From GAS188 sp035949255 (lineage in GTDB: Bacteria; Pseudomonadota; Alphaproteobacteria; Rhizobiales; Beijerinckiaceae): a stretch of DNA of 64,000 nt. This document shows, one piece after another, positions 57,121-64,000 of the stretch (position 1 is the stretch's first letter; each line of letters begins with the position of its first letter). Position numbers and translations under genes: made by a program. Below the pieces are notes generated by a model, which made no database searches, was not told the DNA's origin, and saw only the letters and a program-made list of their open reading frames with translations. The stretch spans positions 1-64,000 of the forward strand of contig DASZIL010000020.1 of NCBI GenBank assembly GCA_035949255.1, in the 5' to 3' direction.

Positions 57121-58122
57121 ATGTATACGCAAGGCTTGAACAGCATCGAGTCGCACTCAACCTCCCCGGCCGATGCCGAGCGCGAGGCGCGTTTCCAGGC
57201 GCGCATCGACGCGGATGAAAAGATCGAGCCGAATGATTGGATGCCCGCGGCTTATCGGCGCACGCTCGTGCGCCAAATCTCCCAGCATGCTCATTCCGAG
57301 ATCGTCGGCATGCTGCCCGAAGGCAATTGGCTCACGAGAGCGCCCACGTTGAGGCGCAAAGCTGCCCTTCTCGCCAAGGTGCAGGATGAAGGCGGCCACG
57401 GCCTTTACCTTTACGCCGCCGCCGAGACGCTCGACGTCACGCGCGAGGAGTTGGTCGAGCAGCTTCTTTCCGGCAAGGCGAAATATTCCTCGATCTTCAA
57501 CTACCCGACGCTCACCTGGGCCGATATCGGCGCCATCGGCTGGCTCGTCGACGGCGCGGCGATCATGAATCAGATCCCGCTCTGCCGCTGCAGCTTCGGT
57601 CCCTATGCGCGCGCCATGATCCGCATCTGCAAGGAAGAGAGCTTTCATCAGCGCCAGGGCTACGAGATCATGTCGACGCTGGCGCGCGGAACGCCGGAAC
57701 AGAAGGCGATGGCGCAAGGCGCGCTCGATCGCTGGTGGTGGCCTTCCCTCATGATGTTCGGACCGTCCGACAAGGAGAGCCAGCATTCCGACACGTCGAT
57801 GCGATGGAAGATCAAGCGCTTCTCGAACGATGACCTGCGGCAGAAATTCGTGGATGCGACCGTGCCGCAAGGCCATGCCTTGGGCCTCGTCTTCCCGGAC
57901 CGGCAATTGAAGTGGGATGAGGCCACGAGGCATTTCGATTTCGGCCCGATCGATTGGGAAGAATTCCGCCAGGTGGTTGCCGGCAACGGGCCCTGCTCCA
58001 AGGACCGTATGCGTGCGCAGCGCAAGGCTCACGCGGAGGGCGCCTGGGTGCGCGAGGCGGCGCTGGCGCATGCGGCAAAGCGTCGGGCGCACGAAGAGGT
58101 AGCGAAGCTCGCCGCGGAATGA
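57121..58122 (+). CDS. paaA: Phenylacetyl-CoA epoxidase catalytic subunit PaaA
   Basis: 333 residues. Diiron monooxygenase subunit that epoxidises the ring of phenylacetyl-CoA. Iron ligands lie in two ferritin-like helix pairs: HAHSEIVGM and KVQDEGGHGLYLY (ExxH), then CKEESFHQRQG (ExxH). The family marks WTRAPTLRRK (here NWLTRAPTLRRKAALLAKVQDEGGHG) and FGPSDKESQHSDTSMRWKIKRFSNDDLRQKFVD are intact. ATG 57121 has GAGGAA upstream. paaB follows after 78 bp, but paaC, paaD and paaE are 31 kb away on the other strand. Confidence 0.96.
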   Translation: MYTQGLNSIESHSTSPADAEREARFQARIDADEKIEPNDWMPAAYRRTLVRQISQHAHSEIVGMLPEGNWLTRAPTLRRKAALLAKVQDEGGHGLYLYAAAETLDVTREELVEQLLSGKAKYSSIFNYPTLTWADIGAIGWLVDGAAIMNQIPLCRCSFGPYARAMIRICKEESFHQRQGYEIMSTLARGTPEQKAMAQGALDRWWWPSLMMFGPSDKESQHSDTSMRWKIKRFSNDDLRQKFVDATVPQGHALGLVFPDRQLKWDEATRHFDFGPIDWEEFRQVVAGNGPCSKDRMRAQRKAHAEGAWVREAALAHAAKRRAHEEVAKLAAE

Positions 58123-58200
58123 GAATTTGGCACGAGCCTTTTTCGTTTGAACTTACCGGCGTGCGCTTCGCTTTGCCGCCGCGAGCATGGGACGCTCTTC

Positions 58201-58488
58201 ATGACCGAAGCGAATTGGCCGCTCTTTGAAGTTTTCATCCGCTCGCGCGGCGGCATGAGTCATCGACATGTCGGCTCGCTGCATGCGGTCGATGCGGAGA
58301 TGGCGTTGCAGAATGCGCGCGATGTCTATACGCGCCGGGGCGAAGGATTGTCGATCTGGGTCGTTCCCTCGAGCGCCATCAAGGCCTCCGATCCGGGCGA
58401 TAAGGACATGCTTTTCGAGCCGGCAACCTCAAAAATCTACCGGCATCCCACATTTTACGAGGTGCCCGAGGATGTCGGGCATATGTGA
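58201..58488 (+). CDS. paaB: Phenylacetyl-CoA epoxidase subunit PaaB
   Basis: 95 residues. PaaB is the small subunit thought to stabilise the PaaA-PaaC complex. The start WPLFEVFIRSRGGMSHRHVGSLHAVDAEMALQNARDVYTRRGEGLSIWVVPSSAI and the end YRHPTFYEVPEDVGHM are typical. Second and last gene of this short paa group; no paaC follows as it does in canonical operons. Confidence 0.95.
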   Translation: MTEANWPLFEVFIRSRGGMSHRHVGSLHAVDAEMALQNARDVYTRRGEGLSIWVVPSSAIKASDPGDKDMLFEPATSKIYRHPTFYEVPEDVGHM

Positions 58489-58613
58489 GGGGCGCGCGTC
58501 GGCGACCCATTCACCCCTTCTACCCATCTGAACTTCCCCGTGATGAAGAAGTGCTGGCGAACCCGGTCGATCACGGGGGGAACCATATCTACTCGGTAGG
58601 TGGCGAAAGCACT

Positions 58614-58642
58614 TTGACATGTGTTCCACATGTTTCTATGTT
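58614..58642 (+). promoter_or_regulatory. Promoter with operator palindrome of the vapBC pair
   Basis: TTGACA (58614-58619), 17 bp, TATGTT (58637-58642). The spacer together with the end of the -35 is the perfect inverted repeat ACATGTG-TTC-CACATGT (58617-58633), an ideal site for autorepression by the antitoxin. Transcription would start near the antitoxin ATG at 58649. Confidence 0.82.
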
Positions 58643-58648
58643 TTACGC

Positions 58649-58879
58649 ATGGGAACGATGATCCAAATCCGCAATGTCCCGGACACATTGCATCGACGGC
58701 TCAAATCGCGCGCTGCGTTGGCCGGCATGTCGTTGTCTGACTATCTGCTCAGCGAGATTCGTCAGGTCGCAGAACGGCCGACGCTCGATGAGCTGCGGGC
58801 GCGATTGCACAGCCGCACGAAAACAGCCCCCTCACTGGCACCCGTAGAAGCGGTTCGCGCGGAGCGCGATCGCGCGTGA
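58649..58879 (+). CDS. VapB/FitA-like antitoxin
   Basis: 76 residues. The N-terminal ribbon-helix-helix (MIQIRNVPDTLHRRLKSRAALAGMSLSDYLLSEIRQVAE) binds DNA as a dimer; the C-terminal part (RARLHSRTKTAPSLAPVEAVRAERD) should wrap the toxin. The sequence resembles FitA and other VapB antitoxins. ATG 58649 or the ATG three codons later may be the start; with the predicted promoter the mRNA would be leaderless or nearly so. Its stop overlaps the toxin start (GTGA), the usual coupling of toxin-antitoxin pairs. Confidence 0.9.
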   Translation: MGTMIQIRNVPDTLHRRLKSRAALAGMSLSDYLLSEIRQVAERPTLDELRARLHSRTKTAPSLAPVEAVRAERDRA

Positions 58880-59268
58880 TCGTCGTCGACGCCTCGGCTC
58901 TGCTTGAAGCACTTCTCCGCACGCCAGCAGCCATCGCCGTGGAAAGCCGGCTGTTCGCCCCTCGTCAAACACTCCACGCCCCTCATTTGCTCGATGTTGA
59001 AGTCGCGCAAGTGCTTCGGCGTTATACGGCAAAGGGCGAAATCGACCGCGAGCGCGGCCATATGGCCCTCGCCGACTTGGCAGATTTTCCCCTGCGGCGA
59101 TATCCACACGATTTTCTTTTGCCGCGAATTTGGGATTTGCGGAACAACATGACGGCCTATGATGCCGCCTATGTCGCGCTAGCCGAGGCGCTCGACGCCC
59201 CGCTACTGACGCGCGACCGGCGCTTGGCCGCCGCTGCCGGATATCATGCACAGATCGAATTGCTGTAA
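58876..59268 (+). CDS. vapC: VapC-type PIN-domain toxin
   Basis: 130 residues. A PIN ribonuclease with the four acidic residues in place: Asp5 (IVVDASALLEALL), Glu42 (LLDVEVAQVLRR), Asp96 (MTAYDAAYVALAEAL) and Asp114 (LLTRDRRLAAAAG). VapC toxins cleave tRNA or rRNA; the target here is unknown. It starts with GTG inside the antitoxin stop (4-bp overlap). It sits between paaB and the DUF4175 gene. Confidence 0.93.
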   Translation: MIVVDASALLEALLRTPAAIAVESRLFAPRQTLHAPHLLDVEVAQVLRRYTAKGEIDRERGHMALADLADFPLRRYPHDFLLPRIWDLRNNMTAYDAAYVALAEALDAPLLTRDRRLAAAAGYHAQIELL

Positions 59269-59463
59269 TGCTGTCATGCATCAGGATGGCGGGTGGCGCC
59301 CGTCACTATATTCACGAGCACGGAAAAGGCGAGCGACGCTCGAGGGTTTCCGCGTAGCAATCGCGCCAATATCGCGCCATCGAGGTCATCCGGCGGGGCC
59401 TTGGCGGCCTTCGCCAAAAACGCATTCTGTGCTAGTCTATAGGCGGGGTATTGGAGTGAGGCT

Positions 59464-62091
59464 TTGCAAGAGCCGTCTGCGCAATCCACGCCCGTGACGC
59501 CGGCCCCGGCCGACGGCACTCCTGAACGCGGCCTGTCGCGCCTCTCGCTGCGTGCCGGCTTTGCGCTCTGGTGGGAGCGCCTCTGGCCGGCTCTCGTGCC
59601 GCCTCTTGGCATCGTGGCGCTTTTCGTCGCGGCCTCATGGCTCGGCGCCTTCGCGATCTTGCCTTCATCGGCACGGCTTGTGGCTTTGGCGGCTTTTGCC
59701 GCCGCGGGCTTAGCGTCGCTTATACCGCTCGCCCGCATCGCTCCGCCCGGCCCCGTCGAGAGGCTTCGCCGGATCGACCGCGATTCGAACGCGAAGCATG
59801 GGCTCGCGAGCGCTTGGGCCGATCACCTCGGCGCGGGCAAGGCGGATGGCGCCACGCGCCTGCTTTGGGAGGCGCATCGCCGGCGCTTGAGGAGCGCGCT
59901 TTCAGGCGCGCGGGTCACCTGGCCGCGCCCCGGGATGGTCGCGCGCGACCGCTATGCCTTGCGGACGGCGCCGCTCCTGATCTTGGCCGCCGCCTATTTC
60001 GCGGCCGGTCCCGATCGCCTGGAAAAGGTTGCGGCGGCGCTCGATCCACGCGCTTCCGGGCCTTCGGTCGAGGGCCGTATCGATGGCTGGATCGACCCGC
60101 CGACCTATACGCGCATGCCGCCTCTGGTGATCGACTTCGCCAAGTCGCAGGACGGGGAGCTCGAGCTGCGGGCCCCTGTCGGCTCAACCTTGGTGCTGCG
60201 TTGGCCGGAGGGCTCGGGCGTCGCGGCACAACCGACGCCGGCGCTCAAGCCGCAGCAGCAGACGACCGCTTCGGCCGGAGTGAGCGAGACGCGCTGGCGG
60301 ATCACCGGTGACGGCGCCGTCACGGTCACCGGGGGCCCGCGTGAAACGCGCCTGTCGATCGCCTCGATCCCAAACGAGCCGCCGACCATCCGTATTCTCG
60401 GCGAGCCGAAGACCAATATTCGCGGCACGGTCACCTTGAGCTACGAAGGCTCGGACGAATACGGCATCGCCTCGGTCGAGACGCGCTTCGCCGAGCCGCG
60501 CTGGCATGGGCAGCCGATGGCGAACGGCCATCCTCTTGTGGATCCGCCGATGGCCAATCTGCCCCCGCCGTCGAACCGGCCCGGCGCGCCGCCGTCGCGC
60601 GACACCTTCGATCTCTCCTCCCATCCTTGGGCGGGCGCGGATGTGACGCTTCGCCTTTTCGCGAAGGATGAGGCGGGGCTCGAGGGCATGAGCGACCCGG
60701 TGAGCCTAATGCTGCCGGCCCACCCGTTCACCAAGCCGCTAGCGCGCGCGCTCGTCGAGCAGCGCCGCAAGCTCGCGCTCGACGCCGACAGCCGTTCGCA
60801 GGTGCTCGAAGCGCTTTACGCGCTGATGATCGCTCCGGAAAAATTCATGCCGGAAGCCGGCATCTACATCAGCCTGAGATCGATCGCCCAGAGCCTGTCC
60901 TCGGCCGTGAATGACGACCAGCTTCGCGACGTCGTCGCCAATTTATGGGAGCTCGCGCTCGTCATCGAAGGCAGTGGCCCGACGCGGGCGCTCGACGCGC
61001 TGCGCGCCGCTGAGAACGCCTTGAAGGACGCGCTCGCCAACGGCGCCTCGAAGGAGGAGATCGAGCAGCGCATGGCCGAGCTTCGCCAGGCGCTCGATCG
61101 CTATGTCCGCGAGCTTGCGGAGCGGGCGAAGGAGAATCCCAATTCGCGTCAGGCCGACCGCAACATGAAAATCCTGAGCGAGCGCGACCTGCAGTCGCTG
61201 CTCGATAAGCTCGGCGAGATGGCGAAGAACGGCGAACGCGACCGCGCTCAGCGCATGCTCGATCAGCTCAAGGATTTCCTCGACAATCTGCAAACCGCGG
61301 AAGGCGAGCAGGATAGCGCGGACGATCAGCAAATGAGCCAGGAAGAGCAGGCGCTCGACGAGATGAGCGAGCTTCTGCGCAAGGAGCTGGAGCTCAGGGA
61401 CGATACGCAATCGGCCGATCGTCAGCACCAGTCCGGCAAGCAGCCGGGCCAACGGCAGGGCCAGCAGAAGCAGGGCCAAGGTCAAGGACAGCAGGATCAG
61501 CAAGATCAGCAGGGGCAGGGAGGCCAGGATCAGGCGCAGCAGGGACAAGGCCAGGGCGATGGCCTCGGCGGCCTCTCGGAGCGCCAGCAGCGGCTTCGCG
61601 AGCGCCTTCAGGAGCTCGGCCGCAAGCTCGGCAAGATGGGCTCGGACGAGGCAACGAAGAACCTCGGCGATGCCGGCCGTGAGATGAAGGATGCCGAAGG
61701 CGCGCTCGGCGAGGGAGATGCGGCGGGCGCCACGGGGTCCGAGGGCCGCGCCATCGATGCGATGCGCAAGGGCATGAACGCGCTGAACGACCAGCTCGCC
61801 CAGCAGCAACAGCAGCAAGGTGGCCAGCAAGGCCAGGATGGGCGCGGGCGCGGCCGTTCACGCATGGTGCGCGGCGGCGTCGATCCGCTCGGTCGGGGCG
61901 TCGACCGAGCCGAGGACGAAGAGGGAGCTGATGACCAGGATAATGGTCCGGCTTACGGAAGGAATGGCCTGCAAGGCAATGTCGCCGAAAGGGCGCGCGA
62001 AATCCTCCAAGAGCTGCGCCGCCGTCTCGGCGACACCTCACGTGCGCAAGACGAGCTCGACTATATCGAGCGCTTGCTGAAGGCGCCGTAA
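59464..62091 (+). CDS. TIGR02302/DUF4175 family membrane protein
   Basis: 875 residues. Two N-terminal membrane segments (about 42-62 and 70-88) and probably a third near 165-185 are followed by a large periplasmic part. Family marks include IDPPTYTRMPPLVI and LRLFAKDEAGLEGMSDPVSL. A long helical region with LDNLQTAEGEQDSADDQQ leads into a glutamine/glycine-rich tract (about 655-700, repeated QGQ units), and the protein ends in LQEL-like AREILQELRRRLGDTSRAQDELDYIERLLKAP. The start is TTG at 59464 with GGAG 7 nt upstream. Function unknown; in relatives it is next to lysA, but here it is not. Confidence 0.88.
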   Translation: MQEPSAQSTPVTPAPADGTPERGLSRLSLRAGFALWWERLWPALVPPLGIVALFVAASWLGAFAILPSSARLVALAAFAAAGLASLIPLARIAPPGPVERLRRIDRDSNAKHGLASAWADHLGAGKADGATRLLWEAHRRRLRSALSGARVTWPRPGMVARDRYALRTAPLLILAAAYFAAGPDRLEKVAAALDPRASGPSVEGRIDGWIDPPTYTRMPPLVIDFAKSQDGELELRAPVGSTLVLRWPEGSGVAAQPTPALKPQQQTTASAGVSETRWRITGDGAVTVTGGPRETRLSIASIPNEPPTIRILGEPKTNIRGTVTLSYEGSDEYGIASVETRFAEPRWHGQPMANGHPLVDPPMANLPPPSNRPGAPPSRDTFDLSSHPWAGADVTLRLFAKDEAGLEGMSDPVSLMLPAHPFTKPLARALVEQRRKLALDADSRSQVLEALYALMIAPEKFMPEAGIYISLRSIAQSLSSAVNDDQLRDVVANLWELALVIEGSGPTRALDALRAAENALKDALANGASKEEIEQRMAELRQALDRYVRELAERAKENPNSRQADRNMKILSERDLQSLLDKLGEMAKNGERDRAQRMLDQLKDFLDNLQTAEGEQDSADDQQMSQEEQALDEMSELLRKELELRDDTQSADRQHQSGKQPGQRQGQQKQGQGQGQQDQQDQQGQGGQDQAQQGQGQGDGLGGLSERQQRLRERLQELGRKLGKMGSDEATKNLGDAGREMKDAEGALGEGDAAGATGSEGRAIDAMRKGMNALNDQLAQQQQQQGGQQGQDGRGRGRSRMVRGGVDPLGRGVDRAEDEEGADDQDNGPAYGRNGLQGNVAERAREILQELRRRLGDTSRAQDELDYIERLLKAP

Positions 62092-62311
62092 CGCTTCGAG
62101 GCCTTTTCTGCGCTGGCTCAGGCGGTCACAAGCGCACGCTTGAAAAGCAAAACCGCTCCATGTACCTCGGTCTTTGGGCCTCGGTTCATGACTCGCTGTC
62201 CAGAGCCTGGCTGTATTTCCACTCATAGGATAGGTGCTTTCCGTGGCAAGCAGACGCGGACTGATCTTTGCCGCAATGCCGCGCCTGCAATAGGTGCGGG
62301 GAAAGCTTCGC

Positions 62312-63019
62312 ATGCTCGAACAGGAATTTGATCGCTTCGCGCAAGAGTATGAGCAGCTTCACGCGAGCGTGCTGACGGCGAGCGGTGAAGGCCCTGCCTT
62401 TTTCGCAGCCTATAAGCCCGCCGATATGCGCCGGCATCTCGCGGCGGCGGGGGTATCGCGCGGTCCCCTGACGCTTCTCGATTTCGGCTGTGGCGTTGGC
62501 GGCTCGCTGCCGCATCTGCGTCGCGAATTTCCGTATGCCGAGCTGATCGGCGCCGACGTGTCGCGCAAGAGCCTCGACATCGCCGAACGCCGATATCCGG
62601 GCCTTGCGAGGCTCATCGGCTTGAACGAAACGGGCGCGATGCCCTTGCCGGAAGCGAGCGCCGATGTCGTCTTCTCTGCTTGCGTTTTTCATCATATTCC
62701 AGAGGCGGAGCATCACCGCATCCTTTGCGATCTTCATCGCGTGACGAAGCCCGGCGGCTCGTTGTTCATCTTTGAGCACAATCCTTTGAACCCCCTCACG
62801 CGCCGCGTCGTGGATGCTTGCGCCTTCGACGAGAACGCAGTGCTCATCGGCGCAACGGCGCTGAGAATGCGCATCCTGGCGGCAGGTTTTCAGGATGCGA
62901 AGATTTGCTATCGCATCTTCTTCCCCCATGCGCTGAAATGGCTGCGGCCGCTCGAAAACGCGCTCACCTGGTGCCCGCTCGGGGCGCAATATTACGTCGC
63001 GGCACGCCGAGCTGCCTGA
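62312..63019 (+). CDS. Class I SAM-dependent methyltransferase
   Basis: 235 residues. Motif I LLDFGCGVGGSL (55-66) binds S-adenosylmethionine; IGADVSRKSLDIAERRYP is motif II and PEASADVVFSACVFHHIP plus LHRVTKPGGSLFIFEHNPLNPLTRR complete the fold. It resembles methyltransferases near polysaccharide or lipid genes; the end WCPLGAQYYVAARRA is like those acting on sugar or small-molecule acceptors. ATG 62312 has GGGGAAAG 6 nt upstream. Convergent with rfbF; the acceptor is unknown. Confidence 0.88.
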   Translation: MLEQEFDRFAQEYEQLHASVLTASGEGPAFFAAYKPADMRRHLAAAGVSRGPLTLLDFGCGVGGSLPHLRREFPYAELIGADVSRKSLDIAERRYPGLARLIGLNETGAMPLPEASADVVFSACVFHHIPEAEHHRILCDLHRVTKPGGSLFIFEHNPLNPLTRRVVDACAFDENAVLIGATALRMRILAAGFQDAKICYRIFFPHALKWLRPLENALTWCPLGAQYYVAARRAA

Positions 63020-63067
63020 GAGAGCAGGGCGGCGAACGCCAAGCTCGTTGCCTACCCCAATCGACGC

Positions 63068-63841
63068 TCAGGACCAGGTTTTCCACGGCGCGCGGTTTTG
63101 CGCCCACAGCTCCTCGAGGAGGCGCTTCTCGCGCAAGGTATCGACCGGCTGCCAGAAGCCGTGGTGGCGAAACGCGGCAAGCTCGTTGCGCTTCGCGAGC
63201 TGCTCCAACGGCTCGCGCTCCCATACAGTCTCATCGCCCTCGATGAGCTCCATCACCGGGGGCTCGAGCACGAAGAAGCCGCCGTTGATCCAACCGATCT
63301 CGTCCTGCGGCTTCTCGCGGAATGCCGACACCGTCCCATCCTCGGAAAGCTCGAGGACGCCGAAGCGGCCCGGAGGCTGCACGGCGGTCACAGTCGCCGG
63401 CTTGCCGTGCTTGCGGTGAAATTCGACGAGCTTGCGTAAATCGATATCGGCGACGCCGTCGCCATAGGTCATGATGAAAGTTGTTTCGCCGAGGAAGGGC
63501 CGCACGCGCTTGAGGCGCCCGCCGGTCATCGTGTTGATGCCGGTATCGATGAGGGTGACGCGCCAGTCCTCCGTGACGCGGTTGAAGAAATCGACCTTGC
63601 CGGTGCCGAAATCATAGGTGACGTCGCTTCGGTGAAGCGCGTAATTCGAGAAATATTCCTTGATGTAATATCCCATGTAGCCGAGGCAGATGACGAAATC
63701 GTTGAAGCCCTGGCTGCTGCAATTCTTCATGATGTGGAGCAGCAGAGGCAGGCCGCCGATTTCGATCATCGGCTTCGGCCTCACCCCGGTTTCCTCGCTC
63801 AGCCTCGTGCCGAATCCGCCGGCGAGCAATACGACTTTCAT
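63068..63841 (-). CDS. rfbF: Glucose-1-phosphate cytidylyltransferase
   Basis: 257 residues. It forms CDP-glucose from CTP and glucose 1-phosphate, the first step to CDP-linked 3,6-dideoxyhexoses and related O-antigen sugars. MKVVLLAGGFGTRLSEETGVRPKPMIEIGGLPLLLHIMK is the nucleotidyltransferase signature, followed by GYMGYYIKEYF, TYGDGVADIDL, GWINGGFFVLEP and WQPVDTLREKRLLEELW. The gene before it (63868-64000) is 26 bp away on the same strand; together they may start a polysaccharide cluster that continues past the window. Confidence 0.94.
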   Translation of the reverse strand: MKVVLLAGGFGTRLSEETGVRPKPMIEIGGLPLLLHIMKNCSSQGFNDFVICLGYMGYYIKEYFSNYALHRSDVTYDFGTGKVDFFNRVTEDWRVTLIDTGINTMTGGRLKRVRPFLGETTFIMTYGDGVADIDLRKLVEFHRKHGKPATVTAVQPPGRFGVLELSEDGTVSAFREKPQDEIGWINGGFFVLEPPVMELIEGDETVWEREPLEQLAKRNELAAFRHHGFWQPVDTLREKRLLEELWAQNRAPWKTWS

Positions 63842-63867
63842 GAGGGAGCTCCGGCTTAAGTCCGGCG

Positions 63868-64000
63868 TCAGCCGCCGGAGGCTTTCTGAGGAGGGTCGAG
63901 ACGCGTCACCTTGGCGTCGATCGCCGCGATCGGCGACGTCTCGCTCGCGCCTGTCTCGCCCGCCTCCGCGCCGTGGTCGATGACATCATCGATAATGACG
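63868..64000 (-). CDS. C-terminal end of an unidentified protein
   Basis: An open minus-strand frame of 43 codons enters from beyond the window and ends with TGA at 63868-63870. The tail (VIIDDVIDHGAEAGETGAS and further to LDPPQKASGG) is acidic and then polar, as in a disordered C terminus. It lies 26 bp upstream of rfbF on the same strand, so it probably belongs to the same operon. I cannot assign a family from this part. Confidence 0.5.
   Translation of the reverse strand, partial: VIIDDVIDHGAEAGETGASETSPIAAIDAKVTRLDPPQKASGG

Overview
The window is a GC-rich, gene-dense piece of an alphaproteobacterial chromosome, most likely from the order Hyphomicrobiales (Rhizobiales). This rests on gene content and order: the tkt-gap-pgk-class I fba run next to DUF4164 and zapA, the trpF-trpB-trpA-accD-folC run, the SUV3-like helicase with an S4-domain protein, paired DUF3108 genes divergent from rpmB, an Omp25/31-type barrel protein, a TIGR02302/DUF4175 protein and an AccD that lacks most zinc-finger cysteines. 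The family cannot be fixed from sequence alone. I found no rRNA, tRNA, CRISPR array, insertion sequence or prophage.

Layout. 1-3.4 kb: tail of a sugar ABC permease, a GNAT protein and an envelope pair (OmpA/MotB-like plus MotA/TolQ-like). 3.9-12.6 kb: an IMPase-family phosphatase, a Sel1-repeat protein, a ThiE-like protein and the central carbon genes fba, pgk, gap and tkt, all on the minus strand. 12.8-14.3 kb: GNAT, DUF4164 and zapA. 14.4-17.4 kb: a compact mercury-resistance locus (merT-merP-merA, with merR convergent at the far end) carrying two matching MerR-type operators. 17.6-22 kb: rplK-rplA with a good promoter but without rplJ-rplL or nusG, then an ELM1-like gene, trxB and a LysR regulator. 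22-26.8 kb: cysK, then paaE, paaD, paaC and a CHAD gene. 26.9-35.8 kb: gatB, a lytic transglycosylase, a double GNAT, a membrane protein, rpsD, kdsA, a sirtuin, a double cold-shock protein and DUF192. 35.8-39.7 kb: lysA, an aldo/keto reductase, a pteridine-reductase-like SDR and a glycosyltransferase. 40.3-48.4 kb: an outer-membrane barrel behind a CtrA-like box, folC, accD, trpA, trpB, trpF and an MHS-type transporter. 49.1-59.3 kb: two DUF3108 genes, rpmB, a small secreted protein behind a 14-bp tandem repeat, an enoyl-CoA hydratase, the helicase and S4 genes, paaA-paaB and a VapBC-type toxin-antitoxin pair. 59.5-64 kb: DUF4175, a methyltransferase, rfbF and the tail of another gene.

How the genes work together. 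Most of the window is housekeeping: glycolysis/gluconeogenesis, translation, tryptophan, folate, fatty acid, lysine and Kdo synthesis. The accessory parts are the mer locus, the phenylacetyl-CoA epoxidase genes (paaABCDE, complete but split into two loci about 31 kb apart) and vapBC. The most interesting signals are the arrangement of the mer operators, the split paa genes, breaks in expected gene order after zapA, around rplKA and after the S4 gene, tandem repeats that supply the stop codons of two genes, intergenic elements made of several hairpins, and a vapBC promoter whose spacer is a perfect palindrome. I do not see a clearly new multi-gene system; the closest candidates are flagged as hypotheses.
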